Positions 53,693 to 63,738 are shown, counted from the stretch's first letter. The stretch is 64,000 bases of DNA from Mycobacterium scrofulaceum (GCF_001667885.1 NZ_LZJW01000033.1:1-64000); one strand, 5' to 3'. Notes: a model not told the origin generated them from the sequence alone. Program-made: numbers and translations.

Positions 53693-54510
53693 ACCTGCAA
53701 GCCGCCGGCCCGGGCTGGCTGTTCTGCCCGGCGGACCGTCCCGAGCGGTTCGCCAAGGCCGCGGCCGCGGCCGACGTCGTGATCCTCGACCTCGAGGACG
53801 GCGTGGCCGAGGCCGACAAGCCCGCCGCGCGCAAGGCGCTGCGCGAGACCCCGCTGGATCCCGAGCGCACCGTGGTGCGCGTCAACGCGGCCGGCACCGA
53901 GGAGCACGGTCGCGACCTGGACGCCTTGGCCGATACTCCGTACACGACGGTGATGCTCTCCAAGACGGAATCCGCCGCGCAGGTTTCTGCCCTGGCGCCG
54001 CGCAACGTCATCGCGCTGATCGAGACGCCGCGCGGTGCCGTCTTCAGCACCGAGATCGCCGCCGCGGAGGGGACGGTCGCGATGATGTGGGGTGCCGAGG
54101 ACCTCGTCGCGGCCCTCGGCGGGAGCTCCAGCCGCCTGGCCGACGGCACCTACCGCGACTTCGCCCGCCATGTCCGGTCGACGGTCCTGCTGGCGGCGTC
54201 CACCTTCGGCCGGGCCGCGCTCGACGCGGTGCATCTGGACATCCGCGACCTCGAAGGCTTGCGCGCCGAGGCCGAGGACGCCGTCGCCGTGGGTTTCCAC
54301 GGAACCGTCTGCATCCATCCGACCCAGATTCCCGTCGTGCGCGACGCCTACCGTGCCAGCGAGGAGAAACTCGACTGGGCGCGAAGGGTATTGGCCGCCG
54401 CCCGCACCGAGCGCGGTGTTTTCGCGTTCGAGGGTCAGATGGTGGATTCGCCGGTGCTCAAGCACGCGGAGATGCTGGTGCGCAGGGCGGGGCAGTCCGC
54501 CGCCGGGTGA
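53689..54510 (+). CDS. citE: CitE-like beta-hydroxyacyl-CoA lyase (Rv2498c-like)
   Basis: A 273-residue HpcH/HpaI-family TIM barrel. It has [13 protein letters not shown], the metal-binding [47 protein letters not shown] and [14 protein letters not shown]. No other citrate-lyase genes are present, so it is a stand-alone lyase. The M. tuberculosis homologue Rv2498c is reported to cleave beta-hydroxyacyl-CoAs in leucine catabolism and itaconate breakdown, which fits this operon. It overlaps the upstream gene by 4 bp. Confidence 0.93.
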   Translation: MNLQAAGPGWLFCPADRPERFAKAAAAADVVILDLEDGVAEADKPAARKALRETPLDPERTVVRVNAAGTEEHGRDLDALADTPYTTVMLSKTESAAQVSALAPRNVIALIETPRGAVFSTEIAAAEGTVAMMWGAEDLVAALGGSSSRLADGTYRDFARHVRSTVLLAASTFGRAALDAVHLDIRDLEGLRAEAEDAVAVGFHGTVCIHPTQIPVVRDAYRASEEKLDWARRVLAAARTERGVFAFEGQMVDSPVLKHAEMLVRRAGQSAAG

Positions 54511-54523
54511 AATCCACCAAAGC

Positions 54524-54554
54524 GGTATCACCGGCGATATCAGACTCGAGAGTC
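54524..54554. promoter_or_regulatory. Palindromic motifs upstream of the keto-acid dehydrogenase operon
   Basis: The 232-bp spacer before the E1-alpha gene holds GGTATCACCGGCGATATC (54524-54541), the inverse of the palindrome at 11774-11791 with one change. GACTCGAGAGTC (54543-54554), a perfect palindrome, follows directly. Their position suggests operators for the second half of the locus. The rest of the spacer (54555-54742) shows no gene. Confidence 0.5.
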
Positions 54555-54742
54555 GTCTAATGGCCGCCGGGCGCGACACGTTCGCGATCGCCGCGGTCTG
54601 CCGTCAATCGGGCGCATAATGGTCAGTACGCCAGTGTCGCGGCGAGCGAAGCCTTTCGGGTAGCTGGCGATCGACTTCGCCTCGCGGTAGGTCCCGGCTG
54701 AGCTGTTGCTGTGGCCCTGCGGCACCGAGGTAGGGAGACGGT

Positions 54743-55843
54743 ATGGCGATGGTGCCTCAGTTGCCGATGACCGTCGACCTCGAGCCCGTGCAGCTCGTCG
54801 CCGCCGACGGCACACCGACCACCGAACCGCGGTACGGCCGCGACCTTCCGGCCGAGACGCTGTGCTGGCTGTACGAAATGATGGTCGTCACCCGCGAGCT
54901 GGACACCGAGTTCGTCAACCTGAAGCGCCAAGGGGAGTTGGCGCTGTTCGCGTCGTGCCGCGGTCAGGAGGCCGCCCAGGTGGGCGCGACGGCCTGTCTG
55001 CGCAAGACGGACTGGCTGTTTCCGCAATACCGGGAGCTCGGCGCGTACCTGGTGCGCGGCATCCCGCCCGGGCACGTCGGCGCGGTTTGGCGCGGAACCT
55101 GGCACGGCGGACTGGAATTCACCAAGAAGTGCTGCGCCCAGACCTCGATCCCGATCGGCACCCAGACCCTGCACGCCGTCGGCGCCGCGATGGCCGCCCA
55201 GCGGCTCGCCGAGGATTCGGTGACGGTCGCCTTCCTCGGCGACGGTGCCACCAGCGTCGGGGACGTGCACGAGGCGCTGAATTTCGCGGCCGTGTTCGCC
55301 ACGCCGTGCGTGTTCTTCGTGCAGAACAACCAGTGGGCGATCTCGGTGCCGATCTACAAGCAGACCGCGGCGCCGTCCATCGCGCACAAGGCAATTGGCT
55401 ACGGCATGCCCGGAATTCGCGTGGACGGCAACGATGTGCTCGCCTGCTACGCGGTGATGGCCGAGGCCGCCGACCGCGCCCGGGCCGGCGGCGGGCCGAC
55501 GCTGATCGAGGCGGTCACCTATCGGCTGGGCCCGCACACCACATCCGACGACCCCAGTCGCTACCGGACGCAGGAGGAGGTGGACCGCTGGGCGGCACTC
55601 GACCCGATCCCGCGCTATCGCTCCTACCTGCAGCACGAGGGCCTGTGGTCTACCCGCCTGGAGGACCGGGTCGCCGCCCGCGCAAAGCGGATGCGCGCGG
55701 AATTGCGCGACGCCGTGTTCGGCGCACCCGATTTCGACATCGACGAGGTGTTCACCACGGTGTACGCCGAGATGACGCCCGGGCTAGAGGCGCAGCGCCA
55801 ACAGTTGCGAGCCGAACTGGACCGCGGCGGTGGGGAGGCCTAA
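54743..55843 (+). CDS. bkdA: Branched-chain 2-oxoacid dehydrogenase E1 alpha
   Basis: A 366-residue thiamine-diphosphate E1 alpha subunit. It has YEMMVVTRELDTEFVNLKRQGEL, the FPQYRELGAYLVRG segment and the ThDP/metal motif GDGATSVGDVHEALNFAAVFATPCVFFVQNNQWAISVP. The active-site HTTSDDPSRYR loop is present. M. tuberculosis calls the homologue pdhA (Rv2497c), although the complex acts on branched-chain keto acids. It starts the three-gene set, with the next gene beginning directly after its stop. Confidence 0.95.
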   Translation: MAMVPQLPMTVDLEPVQLVAADGTPTTEPRYGRDLPAETLCWLYEMMVVTRELDTEFVNLKRQGELALFASCRGQEAAQVGATACLRKTDWLFPQYRELGAYLVRGIPPGHVGAVWRGTWHGGLEFTKKCCAQTSIPIGTQTLHAVGAAMAAQRLAEDSVTVAFLGDGATSVGDVHEALNFAAVFATPCVFFVQNNQWAISVPIYKQTAAPSIAHKAIGYGMPGIRVDGNDVLACYAVMAEAADRARAGGGPTLIEAVTYRLGPHTTSDDPSRYRTQEEVDRWAALDPIPRYRSYLQHEGLWSTRLEDRVAARAKRMRAELRDAVFGAPDFDIDEVFTTVYAEMTPGLEAQRQQLRAELDRGGGEA

Positions 55844-56890
55844 ATGACTCAGCTCGCCGACCGGCCGGCCAGTTCCGCCGAAACCCCTACTGCCGCGGCG
55901 CGGGACGTCGCGCAGTCGCTGACCATGGTGCAGGCGCTCAACCGCGCCCTGCGCGACGCGATGGCCGCCGACGACCGGGTGCTGGTGTTCGGCGAGGACG
56001 TGTCGGTCGAGGGGGGAGTATTCCGGGTAACCGAGGGGCTGGCCGAAATATTCGGCGAGAAGCGCTGTTTCGACACGCCGCTGGCGGAGTCGGCCATCAT
56101 CGGGATCGCGGTGGGACTGGCGCTACGCGGCTTCGTGCCGGTGCCGGAGATTCAGTTCGACGGGTTCTCCTACCCCGCCTTCGACCAGGTGGTCAGTCAT
56201 CTGGCGAAGTACCGCACCCGCACCCGCGGCGAGATCAACATGCCGGTGACCGTGCGGATCCCGTCTTTCGGGGGAATCGGTGCGGCCGAACATCATTCGG
56301 ACTCCACCGAATCGTACTGGGCCCACACCGCAGGCCTGAAGGTGGTGGTCCCGTCGAGCCCGGCGGACGCGTACTGGCTGCTTCGCCACGCGATTGCCTG
56401 CCCGGACCCGGTGATGTACCTCGAGCCGAAGCGGCGCTATCAGGTGCGCGGCACCCTGGACACCGAGCGGCCCGAACCGCCGATCGGCCGGGCGGTGGTG
56501 CGCCGGCCAGGTTCCGATGTCACCGTCGTGACCTACGGCAGTTTGGTGAGCACCGCGGTCGGTGCCGCGGAAGAGGCTCAGCGGCAACACGGTTGGAGCC
56601 TGGAGGTCATCGACCTGCGGTCACTGGTCCCGCTGGACTTCGATACCGTCGCGGCGTCGATTCGCCGGACCGGACGCTGCGTGGTGATGCACGAGGGCCC
56701 GCGCAGCCTGGGATACGGCGCCGGATTGGCCGCCAGGATTCAAGAGGACATGTTCTACGAACTCGAGGCGCCGGTGTTGCGCGCCTGCGGGTTTGACACT
56801 CCTTACCCGCCGGCCCGGCTGGAGCGATTGTGGTTGCCCGGCCCCGACCGCTTGCTGGACTGCGTCGAGCGTGCGCTGGGGTTGCCGTGA
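55844..56890 (+). CDS. bkdB: Branched-chain 2-oxoacid dehydrogenase E1 beta
   Basis: A 348-residue transketolase-like E1 beta subunit. It has [56 protein letters not shown], and the C-terminal transketolase domain [21 protein letters not shown]. It pairs with E1 alpha as an alpha2-beta2 tetramer that decarboxylates the keto acid. The last 4 bp overlap the E2 start (GTGA). The homologue is Rv2496c, pdhB. Confidence 0.95.
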   Translation: MTQLADRPASSAETPTAAARDVAQSLTMVQALNRALRDAMAADDRVLVFGEDVSVEGGVFRVTEGLAEIFGEKRCFDTPLAESAIIGIAVGLALRGFVPVPEIQFDGFSYPAFDQVVSHLAKYRTRTRGEINMPVTVRIPSFGGIGAAEHHSDSTESYWAHTAGLKVVVPSSPADAYWLLRHAIACPDPVMYLEPKRRYQVRGTLDTERPEPPIGRAVVRRPGSDVTVVTYGSLVSTAVGAAEEAQRQHGWSLEVIDLRSLVPLDFDTVAASIRRTGRCVVMHEGPRSLGYGAGLAARIQEDMFYELEAPVLRACGFDTPYPPARLERLWLPGPDRLLDCVERALGLP

Positions 56891-58038
56891 GCGGCGGGAT
56901 CCAGGAATTCCGGGTTCCCGACCTCGGTGAGGGATTGCAGGAAGTGACGGTGACGCACTGGAACGTCGCCGCGGGCGACGACGTCGAGCTCAACCAGGTG
57001 TTGTGCTCGGTGGAGACCGCGAAGGCCGAGGTCGAGCTTCCCAGTCCCTACGCCGGGCGAATCGTCGAAACGCACGGCGATGAAGGCGATGTGCTCGACG
57101 TGGGGGCTGTGTTGGTTCGCATCGACACGGCACCGGTGAATGGCGACGCCCCGGCCGGGGCGGTGCCGACGCTCGTCGGCTATGGGGCGGACGACGGCAT
57201 CGACGCGAGCCGACGGACCGGCCGCCCGCGCGCGGTCCCGCCGGCACGCAAATTGGCCAAGGAACTGATGGTCGACCTGCGCTCGCTGCAGCGCGATCCC
57301 GACGGCATCATCACCCGCGCGGACGTGCTGGCGGCCGCCGACCAAAACGGGGCGGACGTTCGGCCGGTCCGCGGCGTGCACGCCCGAATGGCCGAGAAGA
57401 TGACGTTGTCGCACAGGGAGATCCCCGCCGCCAAGGTCAGCGTCGACGTCGACTGCACCGAACTCTTGCGGCTGTCGGACCGGACGGCGGCGGATCACAA
57501 GATCACACCGTTCGTCCTGACCTTGCGGTTATTGCTGATCGCGTTGCGGCACAACGAGATTCTCAACTCGACCTGGGTCGACTCAGCCGAAGGCCCACAG
57601 GTTCGCGTCCACCGTCAGGTGCATCTGGGGTTCGGAGTCGCCACCCCGCGGGGCCTGCTGGTCCCGGTGATCACCGACGCGCAGGACAAGACCACCCGCG
57701 AACTGGCAACTCGGGCGGCCGAGTTGATCGGCGGTGCGCGGGCGGGCACGTTGACGCCGGGGGAGTTGCGCGGTTCCACGTTCACCGTGTCCAACTTCGG
57801 GGCACTGGGCGCCGATGACGGCGTGCCGGTGATCAACCACCCCGAAGCGGCCATCCTGGGGATGGGCGCGATCAAGCCGCGCCCGGTCGCCGTCGACGAT
57901 CAGGTCGCGGTGCGCCCGACGATGACGCTGACGTGCGTCTTCGACCACCGCGTCGCCGACGGCGCCCAGGCGGCCCAACTCGTCACCGAGCTGCGGAATC
58001 TCGTCGAGTCGCCGATGATCGCGTTGCTCGACCTATAA
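56887..58038 (+). CDS. bkdC: Branched-chain 2-oxoacid dehydrogenase E2 (lipoyl acyltransferase)
   Basis: A 383-residue E2 with one lipoyl domain (residues 6-80; lipoylated lysine in [10 protein letters not shown]), a peripheral-subunit-binding domain (about 115-150, [19 protein letters not shown]) and a catalytic core (about 160-383). The acyltransferase active site reads [14 protein letters not shown], with the histidine and aspartate intact. It moves the acyl group to CoA. The E3 dihydrolipoamide dehydrogenase is not encoded here. The homologue is Rv2495c. Confidence 0.95.
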   Translation: MSGGIQEFRVPDLGEGLQEVTVTHWNVAAGDDVELNQVLCSVETAKAEVELPSPYAGRIVETHGDEGDVLDVGAVLVRIDTAPVNGDAPAGAVPTLVGYGADDGIDASRRTGRPRAVPPARKLAKELMVDLRSLQRDPDGIITRADVLAAADQNGADVRPVRGVHARMAEKMTLSHREIPAAKVSVDVDCTELLRLSDRTAADHKITPFVLTLRLLLIALRHNEILNSTWVDSAEGPQVRVHRQVHLGFGVATPRGLLVPVITDAQDKTTRELATRAAELIGGARAGTLTPGELRGSTFTVSNFGALGADDGVPVINHPEAAILGMGAIKPRPVAVDDQVAVRPTMTLTCVFDHRVADGAQAAQLVTELRNLVESPMIALLDL

Positions 58039-58043
58039 AGAGC

Positions 58044-58340
58044 TCAGGAGTGCGGCGGAACGGGGCACCAGAACAAGCCGCAGTTGAAGCTGGGCGCGTG
58101 CGAAGGAGGCGGGGGAGGGTAGGGCGGCGGGTTGTCGGTGTCCCAGCACTGATTCCAGTACTTGTTCTCGCCCCAGGCCGGGTTCCAGGGCTGGTTCGGG
58201 CACCAGTACACCTGGGGCGTGGGACCCGGGTGCGCCTCGGCAACGCCTTCTACCAGCGCCGAGCCGGCGGACGCGAGGCCGCTGGCCAACAGGGCCCCGG
58301 CGGCAATGCGGGTGAGGGTGCGGTTGATCTCCACTTGCAT
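58044..58340 (-). CDS. Small secreted Pro/Trp-rich protein
   Basis: 98 residues with a signal peptide (NRTLTRIAAGALLASGLASAGS) and a mature part rich in Trp, Pro and Cys: QVYWCPNQPWNPAWGENKYW, CWDTDNPPPYPPPPP, FNCGLFWCPVP. Four cysteines may form two disulfides. AAAGGA lies before the ATG. It shares an YWxCPxQ core with the protein at 29993-30283. It converges with the E2 gene. Function unknown. Confidence 0.8.
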   Translation of the reverse strand: MQVEINRTLTRIAAGALLASGLASAGSALVEGVAEAHPGPTPQVYWCPNQPWNPAWGENKYWNQCWDTDNPPPYPPPPPSHAPSFNCGLFWCPVPPHS

Positions 58341-58437
58341 GTTCCTTTGCTAGGGCGCCAGGTCTGCCGGCGTCTTCGTAGCAAAGCACACTTTGGCCGA
58401 GTCGCTACCGATCTCAACCTACGAACCTGCGGCGGCC

Positions 58438-59208
58438 CTACCGGCGTTGCGCCGCGGCCAGCCGTTGAGCGAATTCCGGCGACTGGATGGAGTACGCCTG
58501 CGGTCCGAGCTCCGTGCGCATGGCGAACACGTGCTGCTCGTGCTCCAGCGACCCCGGGCTGACGGTCGCCCGCATCGTCGCCTTCGTCGCCAGCACCACC
58601 TCGCGCGGGGCCGCCGCGGGCCCGGCGGCCAACTCCAGCGCCGCGGCGACCGGATCGTCGGCGGCGGCGAGCGCCAAGCCGTGATCTACGGCGGCCTCGG
58701 CGTCGAAACGCATGCCGAAGAGCAAGGCCGCGCGGGCCACCTGGGGACCCACCGCCCGCTGCAGCATCCAGGTCGCGCCCCCGCCGGGGTGCAAGCCCAA
58801 CTGCTGGAATCGGGCGTCGAACAGGGCCCCCGGGCCGGCGATGCGCACGTCGGCGGCCAATGCGAGGTTCAGGCCCGCCCCGACGGCCGCCCCGTTGACG
58901 GCGGCGATGGTTGGCAACCGGCAGCTGCCGACGGCCATGAAGCCGTCGTAGAGCTGCTGCAGGCCCGTCTCGGCTTTGTCGCCGCCCGCGGCGCCGAGCG
59001 CTCTGAGGTCCGCGCCGGCGCAGAAGGCCTTGCCCGCACCGGTGATCACCACGGCGTGCACGTCGGGGGCGGCCTCGGCCTGCTCGACGGCGGCGCGCAG
59101 GCGCGCCGACATTTCGGGGGTCACCACGTTACGCCGGTCGGGGTCGTTGACGGTGATGAGCGCGACGCGCTTGTCGACGGTGAACAGAACGGGGTCGGAT
59201 TGAGCCAT
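58438..59208 (-). CDS. echA14: Enoyl-CoA hydratase/isomerase family protein
   Basis: A 256-residue crotonase. The oxyanion-hole segments [20 protein letters not shown] and [23 protein letters not shown] are intact, and the C-terminal region [18 protein letters not shown] places a Gly/Ala-rich stretch where a catalytic glutamate often lies, so activity on a specific substrate is uncertain. CGGAGGTGCCCG precedes the ATG at 59208. The length matches EchA14 of M. tuberculosis, but the symbol is only a guess from length and neighbourhood. Confidence 0.85.
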   Translation of the reverse strand: MAQSDPVLFTVDKRVALITVNDPDRRNVVTPEMSARLRAAVEQAEAAPDVHAVVITGAGKAFCAGADLRALGAAGGDKAETGLQQLYDGFMAVGSCRLPTIAAVNGAAVGAGLNLALAADVRIAGPGALFDARFQQLGLHPGGGATWMLQRAVGPQVARAALLFGMRFDAEAAVDHGLALAAADDPVAAALELAAGPAAAPREVVLATKATMRATVSPGSLEHEQHVFAMRTELGPQAYSIQSPEFAQRLAAAQRR

Positions 59209-59572
59209 CGGGCACCTCCGCGGCTTGGGGTTTGACGGGTCCGGGCGACCCACGAATGCTGTGCCGTCGGCTACTCCGGGGCACGGTAAGGGTACTGCGC
59301 GGTGTGCGCACACATGGTGGCCGGTGTGCCCCCTGCGGCGCTGAGGACAATTAACGAAAATCGCAATGCCGTCCGGCGGCCGCGATTTTGCTTAACTGTA
59401 CGAACGCGAGTGCCATTGCGGCCCAGTCGAGTTTCCAAAGAATGGTTGTGGAACGCGAATGCGTTTTCGTTTGGTAGTGCGCGTTCCGTGCGAGCGATTG
59501 ATTACATGGAGATAATTCAGTGGCTTAATGGTAAAACTACCCCGCCGTCGGGATCGCCCGGACGGTCCGGCG
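59209..59572. other. 364-bp spacer, AT-richer, no clear gene
   Basis: The spacer upstream of the echA gene contains TTAACGAAAATCG, GCTTAACTGTACG and GATTACATGGAGATAATTC, unlike the surrounding DNA. I see no supported gene, tRNA or strong repeat. The change in composition starts at about 59340 and goes on into the orphan gene at 59573. Confidence 0.5.
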
Positions 59573-59995
59573 TCACCCCGCCTCGGGTCGCGCCAGCTTC
59601 TTGGCGAGCTGATCGAGCGCCGCCTGGCGACGTCGCACCGCACATATTCGTTGGTCCCGCAACGTCCCCTGCGACACCGTCTTCGGCAACGTATCGTGCC
59701 GCAACCGAGTGTTCGCGTAGTGGATTGCGGCATCGATCATTTCGATGTAACGCTCCGCCTCATCGACGGCACACGTGCCCTCGATGCGTTGGACCTCATC
59801 CCAACAGGGATACGACGAGTACCTGGCATCGAGCCGTTGCTGCGATACCTGCAGACCGAAGTAGCTGCGCCAATCTCGGCTTAGCCAGCCCCGCGTCTTG
59901 ACCTCAACTTTGATCCTGTTCCCAAGGCCGGCTACGAACTTTGGTTCTCCAACTCGCACCACCGGCTGCCAGTCGTTCGACGTCACATCGACCAC
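59573..59995 (-). CDS. Orphan hypothetical protein
   Basis: 140 residues from a GTG at 59995. The sequence looks like a real soluble alpha/beta protein: VRVGEPKFVAGLGNRIKVEV, an aromatic GWLSRDWRSYFGLQ stretch, and helices ERYIEMIDAAIHYANTRLRHD and AVRRRQAALDQLAKKLARP. I do not recognise the family. Lower GC and more AT-ending codons than neighbours suggest it was acquired. The spacer to the next gene (59996-60281) also shows nothing I can assign. Confidence 0.55.
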   Translation of the reverse strand: MVDVTSNDWQPVVRVGEPKFVAGLGNRIKVEVKTRGWLSRDWRSYFGLQVSQQRLDARYSSYPCWDEVQRIEGTCAVDEAERYIEMIDAAIHYANTRLRHDTLPKTVSQGTLRDQRICAVRRRQAALDQLAKKLARPEAG

Positions 59996-60281
59996 CCCTC
60001 GAATAGAGACGCCCTAAGTCATGATCCCCCTGCAGGCGTCATCTGCTCGCACGACACGCCAATTGTTATTCCCTGGGCGTCTAATTGGCAAACTCTGGGC
60101 GACGATGCGCACGCTAGCCCGCGTTAAGAACCATTTACGTCGCTGTGTCTTTCCGGCGCGGCGCCTGGCGCGCAAGGGCCGCCAAGGAAGCTTTTGAGAA
60201 TGGTTCGCGGTTGCGCGCCGCCCATCGGATGGGCGACGCTTGGGCGGGCCGATCCGGCGCACGCTGACGAGGGGAAGCGCG

Positions 60282-60974
60282 ATGGCGAAAGTTCTGTTTG
60301 TCGTGACCGGCGCAAGCTACTGGACCCTCAAGGACGGCACCAGGCATCCGACCGGCTATTGGGCCGAGGAATTCGCGGCCCCCTACCGCGAGCTCACCAA
60401 CGCCGGTCACCAGATCGTGGTCGCCACGCCGAAAGGCGTTGTGCCACATGTGGATGTGATGAGCCTGCGTCCGTCGATGGCCGGTAGCGAAGGGATTGCC
60501 CTGGAGCTCGAGGAGATCCTGCGATCGGCCGAGGAATTGCGCCGCCCCATCGAGTTGGCCGATGCCCGCCTCGAGGACTACGACGCCGTCTATTACCCCG
60601 GCGGCCACGGCCCGATGGAGGACCTGTGGCAGGACGCCGACTCCGGTCGCTTACTGGCCGCGGCGCTCGCCTCCGGCAAGCCGCTGGCCATCGTCTGCCA
60701 CGCGCCGGTCGCCATGATGGCAACTCGGCGAAACGGTGTGTCACCGTTCGCCGGGTACAAGGTCACCGCCTTCACCAACGACGAAGAGGACGCCGTCGGG
60801 CTGCGGGAGAAGGCGCCGTGGACCGCCGAGGACGAGCTGGTGAAGATGGGCGTCGACTTCTCGCGGGGCGACCTCTGGAAGCCCTACACGTTGCGGGACC
60901 GCAATCTATTCACGGGCCAGAATCCGGCGTCCGCCGGACCGTTGGCGAAAGAGTTCATGAAAGAACTGCGTTAA
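60282..60974 (+). CDS. DJ-1/PfpI (Hsp31-like) glutamine-amidotransferase-fold protein
   Basis: A 230-residue protein with the type 1 GATase fold. The nucleophile elbow is IVCHAPVAMM with the cysteine, and YYPGGHGPMEDLW carries the partner region. Residues WTLKDGTRHPTGYWAEEF at the N-terminus include the glutamate typical of the Hsp31/YDR533C branch (glyoxalase III or chaperone-like). GAGGGGAAGCGCG precedes the ATG. It is followed in the same direction after 110 bp by the ATP-grasp gene, so a shared role is possible but not shown. Confidence 0.9.
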   Translation: MAKVLFVVTGASYWTLKDGTRHPTGYWAEEFAAPYRELTNAGHQIVVATPKGVVPHVDVMSLRPSMAGSEGIALELEEILRSAEELRRPIELADARLEDYDAVYYPGGHGPMEDLWQDADSGRLLAAALASGKPLAIVCHAPVAMMATRRNGVSPFAGYKVTAFTNDEEDAVGLREKAPWTAEDELVKMGVDFSRGDLWKPYTLRDRNLFTGQNPASAGPLAKEFMKELR

Positions 60975-61084
60975 GCGACTGCCGCACGGCCGTGAGCGGT
61001 CCACACTTGAATCATGGAAACGTGTGACTTCACCGCCTGCTCGCTGATCACAACGCCCCTGCCGTCGACGTCAGCGCGGGTAGC

Positions 61085-62557
61085 GTGATCGTGCCCCAGC
61101 CGCAGCCGCGCGGCCCGCTGAAAGGCCTTTCGGACGTCCGGGCGTTCTTCCACACCAACAAAGTGCCGCTGTTCTTCATCTCGCCGACCCCGTTCAACCT
61201 GCTCGGCGTTGACCGCTGGATACGAAACTTCTTCTACCTCACCTACTTTGACTCTTTCGAGGGCACCCACTCGCGCGTGTTCGTGCCTCGGCGGCGCGAC
61301 CGCCGTGATTTCGATTCCATGGACGAGGTGTGCAGCCACCTGCTGTCCGACCCCGAGACGCTCGAGTTCATCGCGGGCAAAGGCCCCGGCGGCAAGTGCT
61401 GCTTTGTGATGATGAACGAGGAAATTCAGGCCCTCGCGCGGTCGGCCGGCCTCGAGGTCATGCACCCGCCGATCGAGCTGCGCAATCGCCTGGGCTCCAA
61501 GATCGTCATGACGCGCCTGGCCAACGAAGCGGGCATACCGAGCGTGCCGCACGCGATCGGACGGGTCGGTTCCTACGACGAACTGCTGACACTCGCCCAA
61601 AGCGCCGGGTTGGGCGATGACCTCGTCATCTCGATCGCGTACGGCGCCGCCGGCAGCGGAACGTTTTTCGTGCACGGCCAGCGCGATTGGGACGAGCACG
61701 CGGGTGACCTGACCGCCCAGCAGGAAGTCAAAGTCATGAAGCGCATCCGCAACGTCGAGGTGTGCCTCGAGGGTGCCGTGACCCGGCACGGCACGGTGGT
61801 CGGCCCCGCGATGACCAGCCTCGTCGGGTATTCGGAGTTGACTCCGAGCCGCGGCAGCTGGTGTGGCAACGACATCTGGCACGAGGTGCTGCCGCCCGCG
61901 CAGACGCACGCGGCGCGGGAAATGGTGACGAAGCTGGGCGATGTCATGCGCCGCGAGGGTTACCTCGGCTATTTCGAGGTGGACCTGCTGCATGACCTGG
62001 ACTCCGACGAGCTCTACCTCGGCGAGGTGAACCCACGCCTGAGCGGCGCCAGCCCGATGACGAACCTGACGACCGAGGCCTACGCCGATATGCCGCTGTT
62101 CCTGTTTCACCTGCTCGAGTACATGGACGTGGAGTACGAGCTCGACATCGATGAGATCAACTCGCGCTGGGAGCGGGGTTATGGCGAGGACGAGGTCTGG
62201 GGGCAGGTGATCATCACGGAGACGTCGCCCGATATCGAGATCTTCACCGCGACACCACGCACCGGGGTATGGCGCATCGACGACGAGGGTCGGGTCTCCT
62301 TTTCGCGGACCGCCAACGACTGGGCGACGCTGCTCGACGGCTCGGAGGCCTTCTACCTGCGGGTCGCCGCGCCCGGCGACTTACGTTCCGAGGGGGCCCA
62401 ACTCGGCGTGCTGGTCACCCGCTCACACCTGCAGACCGACGACTACAAGCTCAGCGAGCGCTGCCAGCGTTGGGTCAAGGGCATGAAGGCGAAGTTCGTC
62501 TCGACGCCCCTGACTCCGGCCGCGCCGATCGTCTCTCGGCTCGTCGCGCGCGCGTGA
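61085..62557 (+). CDS. ATP-grasp carboxylate ligase of unknown product
   Basis: A 490-residue ATP-grasp enzyme. The N-terminal domain (PLFFISPTPFNLLGVDRWIRN) is unusual. The ATP-grasp core spans about 150-330 with LGSKIVMTRLANEAGIPSVP, SIAYGAAGSGTFFV as the nucleotide loop and the metal-binding LYLGEVNPRLSGASPM. A C-terminal domain of about 150 residues follows (EVWGQVIITETSPDIEIF). It has no biotin domain, so it is a ligase joining a carboxylate to an amine or similar, not a biotin carboxylase. Its stop overlaps the next gene by 4 bp. Confidence 0.8.
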   Translation: MIVPQPQPRGPLKGLSDVRAFFHTNKVPLFFISPTPFNLLGVDRWIRNFFYLTYFDSFEGTHSRVFVPRRRDRRDFDSMDEVCSHLLSDPETLEFIAGKGPGGKCCFVMMNEEIQALARSAGLEVMHPPIELRNRLGSKIVMTRLANEAGIPSVPHAIGRVGSYDELLTLAQSAGLGDDLVISIAYGAAGSGTFFVHGQRDWDEHAGDLTAQQEVKVMKRIRNVEVCLEGAVTRHGTVVGPAMTSLVGYSELTPSRGSWCGNDIWHEVLPPAQTHAAREMVTKLGDVMRREGYLGYFEVDLLHDLDSDELYLGEVNPRLSGASPMTNLTTEAYADMPLFLFHLLEYMDVEYELDIDEINSRWERGYGEDEVWGQVIITETSPDIEIFTATPRTGVWRIDDEGRVSFSRTANDWATLLDGSEAFYLRVAAPGDLRSEGAQLGVLVTRSHLQTDDYKLSERCQRWVKGMKAKFVSTPLTPAAPIVSRLVARA

Positions 62558-63732
62558 GCCCCCCGGCCGGTATCTCGCTGGACAACTGGCTGTCGGCGCC
62601 CTACTCGCGTTGGTCGTTTCAGCACGTCGACGACTTCGTGCCGACGGCCGTGATCCCGCGCGGTACGGGGCCGCTCTCCGCGTTGCCCGCGGCCGAGGCT
62701 GCCGTCGCCGAGGTCGGGCTGGCCGGCACTGACGGGTCGGCCACCACGGTCGGCGCGGTGATGGCCGCGACGGCCACCGATGGGTGGGCCATCGCCCACC
62801 GCGGTTCGCTGGTGGTCGAGGAGTACCTGCACCAAATGACGGCCGACACCCGGCACCTGTTGTTCTCGGTGAGCAAGTCGCTGGTGGGCGCCGTCGTCGG
62901 CGCCCTGCACGAGGCCGGCGCGATCGAGCTTGGCGCGCCCGTAACGGCCTACGTTCCCGATTTGGCGGAGTGCGGCTACGCCGGTGCGACGGTGCGCCAC
63001 CTGCTGGACATGAGGTCGGGTATCAAGTTCTCCGAAAACTACGACGATCCGGCCGCCGAGATACACCTGCTCGACCAGGCGATGGGGTGGGCGCCACGGC
63101 GGAGCCCGGAGGCACCCGCCACGCTGCGCGACTTCCTGCTGACCTTGCGGCGGAAGTCGGCGCACGGCGGGCCGTTCGAATACCGCTCGTGTGAATCGGA
63201 CGTGCTCGGTTGGATCTGCGAGGTCGCCGGCGGTCAACGCATGCCGGACCTGATGTCGGAGCTCCTGTGGAGCCGCATCGGCGCCGAGCACGACGCCACC
63301 ATCGCCGTCGACCCCGCCGGCATGGGCTTTTTCGACGGCGGCGTCAACGCCTGCCTCACCGACCTGATCCGGTTCGGCTCCCTGTTCCTGCGCGACGGTG
63401 TGTCGTTGACCGGCCAGCAAGTGGTGCCGCCGGCGTGGCTCGCCGACACCTTCGACGGCGGCCCCGACTCGAGGGAGGCGTTCGCCGCCAGCCCCGACCA
63501 CGACACCGATCTGCCCGGCGGGATGTACCGCAACCAGATGTGGTTCCCCTATCCGGGCGCCAATGTCGTGTTGTGCCTGGGCATGTGCGGCCAGATGGTC
63601 TACGTCAACCGCGCCGCGGAGATCGTCGCCGCCAAGGTGTCCACCCAGCCGCACTCCCACGAGCCGCACATGCTGGACACGCTGCGCGCGTTCGACGCGG
63701 TGGCACACGAACTGGCTGGAGTCGCCGGTTAG
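62554..63732 (+). CDS. Serine hydrolase, beta-lactamase/6-aminohexanoate-hydrolase type
   Basis: 392 residues from the GTG at 62554, overlapping the ATP-grasp stop (GTGA). The class C-like SxxK is in LLFSVSKSLVGAVVG and the second motif is EYRSCESD, as in 6-aminohexanoate-dimer hydrolases, where the tyrosine assists catalysis. HLLDMRSGIKFSENYDDP is also characteristic of that group. No signal peptide is evident, so it acts in the cytosol. Coupling to an amide-bond-forming ligase suggests it hydrolyses, or transfers, an amide or ester made by that ligase. Confidence 0.88.
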   Translation: MSPPAGISLDNWLSAPYSRWSFQHVDDFVPTAVIPRGTGPLSALPAAEAAVAEVGLAGTDGSATTVGAVMAATATDGWAIAHRGSLVVEEYLHQMTADTRHLLFSVSKSLVGAVVGALHEAGAIELGAPVTAYVPDLAECGYAGATVRHLLDMRSGIKFSENYDDPAAEIHLLDQAMGWAPRRSPEAPATLRDFLLTLRRKSAHGGPFEYRSCESDVLGWICEVAGGQRMPDLMSELLWSRIGAEHDATIAVDPAGMGFFDGGVNACLTDLIRFGSLFLRDGVSLTGQQVVPPAWLADTFDGGPDSREAFAASPDHDTDLPGGMYRNQMWFPYPGANVVLCLGMCGQMVYVNRAAEIVAAKVSTQPHSHEPHMLDTLRAFDAVAHELAGVAG

Positions 63733-63738
63733 AACCGG

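Noticed and set aside
59510..59575. tRNA-like sequence TTCAGTGGCTTAATGGTAAA
   Set aside because: The D-arm-like start is not followed by a consistent anticodon stem or a T arm with GGTTCGA, so no cloverleaf forms.
59528..59884. 118-codon plus-strand frame opposite the orphan gene
   Set aside because: The minus-strand protein has more natural composition and helix patterns; the plus frame is Arg/Pro-rich like a shadow.
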